From the NCBI GenBank assembly GCA_900473805.1, contig UCMS01000006.1, positions 295,736-359,735 on the forward strand: 64,000 nucleotides of DNA, read 5' to 3'. Below are positions 63,542-64,000 of the stretch, in pieces. Numbering within the stretch: position 1 is the first letter of the stretch; each line of letters begins with the position of its first letter. A program made the translations under genes and the position numbers. This DNA comes from Hyphomicrobiales bacterium (lineage in GTDB: Bacteria; Pseudomonadota; Alphaproteobacteria; Rhizobiales; Rhizobiaceae). The notes beneath the pieces were generated by a model. That model was not told where the DNA came from, did no database searches, and was given only the letters and a program-made list of their open reading frames with translations.

Positions 63542-63808
63542 TCAGCGATCCAGCTCGTCGTCGAATGCATCCGACCCCGATGCCGGTGAGCTTCGGGCAA
63601 TTTCCTGCAACTCCGCCTCAGCGAAATCCGACACAGCCAAAACCTCCCGGTCGCGCCGTTTTAGGCGCTGATATTCCTCGGTCGAGATCATTACCGTGCG
63701 GTCGCGGCCATTGCGCGTGATCACGACGGGTTGCGTCAGTGCCAGATCGAAATAGCGGCCACTCTGCCGCTGAAACTCCGCAGCACTTACCTTCACCGGA
63801 TCCGCCAT
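63542..63808 (-). CDS. Phd/YefM-family antitoxin
   Basis: 88 residues. The N-terminal part KVSAAEFQRQSGRYFDLAL and VVITRNGRDRTVMISTEEYQRL is the Phd/YefM DNA-binding and dimerisation domain; the C-terminal acidic tail should bind the toxin. The ATG at 63808 is used; an in-frame TTG 6 bases upstream is less likely. It precedes the PemK-like toxin by 3 bases. The partner is not the usual Doc or YoeB. Confidence 0.88.
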   Translation of the reverse strand: MADPVKVSAAEFQRQSGRYFDLALTQPVVITRNGRDRTVMISTEEYQRLKRRDREVLAVSDFAEAELQEIARSSPASGSDAFDDELDR

Positions 63809-63825
63809 CACCAAACCCTCTCACC

Positions 63826-63851
63826 TATACATAAGATCAATATTATACATA
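63826..63851 (-). promoter_or_regulatory. Promoter/operator region of the toxin-antitoxin pair
   Basis: TATACATA occurs twice (63826-63833 and 63844-63851), 18 bases apart. On the minus strand a perfect -10 TATAAT (63842-63847) lies 34 bases before the antitoxin ATG. This is a likely operator for antitoxin autoregulation. Confidence 0.55.
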
Positions 63852-63930
63852 GACCATGGCATTTCAAGATCGTTGGCCCGCACCCCTGAAGAGGTTACAC
63901 TTGCGGGAACAACAGAATCGGAGAGCCCGC

Positions 63931-64000
63931 ATGACCGACCTCGCACGCCGCATCGATCAGGGCACCGGCCGCGAGCCGGCGGATATCGTGTTGAAGGGCG
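63931..64000 (+). CDS. N-terminal fragment, probable adenine deaminase
   Basis: The ATG at 63931 opens a frame that runs off the window: MTDLARRIDQGTGREPADIV continuing LKG. RRIDQGTGREPADIVLKG resembles the beginning of adenine deaminases (AdeC/Ade), where GR.PAD.V...G leads to the metal-dependent hydrolase domain. Only 23 residues are visible, so the assignment is tentative. CGGAGAGCCCGC lies ahead of the start. Confidence 0.5.
   Translation, partial: MTDLARRIDQGTGREPADIVLKG

Overview
This window looks like a chromosomal segment of a Rhizobiaceae bacterium (Rhizobium, Agrobacterium, Ensifer group). The support is GC-rich coding sequence, a fused trpE(G) preceded by a 14-residue Trp leader peptide, the choXWV choline transporter in that gene order, an ArsR-type regulator resembling NolR, the DUF47-pit phosphate pair, and short GC-rich intergenic palindromes typical of this family. 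I see no rRNA, tRNA, prophage, IS element or CRISPR array.

Layout. 1-6.1 kb: repeat-rich intergenic DNA, an accessory trypsin-like protease, a dimethylglycine/sarcosine dehydrogenase, an FMN-type stress protein and a DUF992 protein. 6.1-17 kb: ABC exporter, MmyB-type regulator divergent to an SDR, selO, a ClC channel, a GST, a lipoprotein and an MHS-type MFS transporter. 17-27 kb: orphan HupE/UreJ, a polar amino acid (cystine-type) ABC transporter, a chemoreceptor, a YCII protein, a CDF exporter with queF, and an SDR/LysR divergent pair. 27-34.8 kb: trpE(G) with attenuator, extensin-like protein, TonB haem-type receptor, fhs. 34.9-41.9 kb: DUF2235 hydrolase with a lectin-like tail, a YqhA-type membrane protein, divergent putA/putR and a LuxR-type regulator.

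41.9-49.3 kb is the least understood block. Seven genes on the minus strand run as coiled-coil protein, unknown protein, AAA+ ATPase, RelE/ParE toxin, hybrid Phd-HTH antitoxin, unknown protein and DUF2333 membrane protein, several with overlapping ends. The toxin-antitoxin pair sits inside the block and is translationally coupled to the gene after it.

49.5-64 kb: cytochrome c, choXWV, a HugZ-type protein, the NolR-like regulator, an omega-aminotransferase, an orphan LivK-type binding protein, DUF47-pit with a Pho box, rhodanese, aldose epimerase, a Tat-exported cyclase with a CMD protein, a second toxin-antitoxin pair (PemK-like/Phd-YefM), and the first codons of a probable adenine deaminase cut by the window edge.

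Regulatory signals that can be read directly are the trp promoter, leader peptide and attenuator, a TGA-N9-TCA iron-type operator at the TonB receptor, NolR-type boxes ahead of the nolR-like gene, a Pho box ahead of DUF47-pit, and a set of intrinsic terminators.
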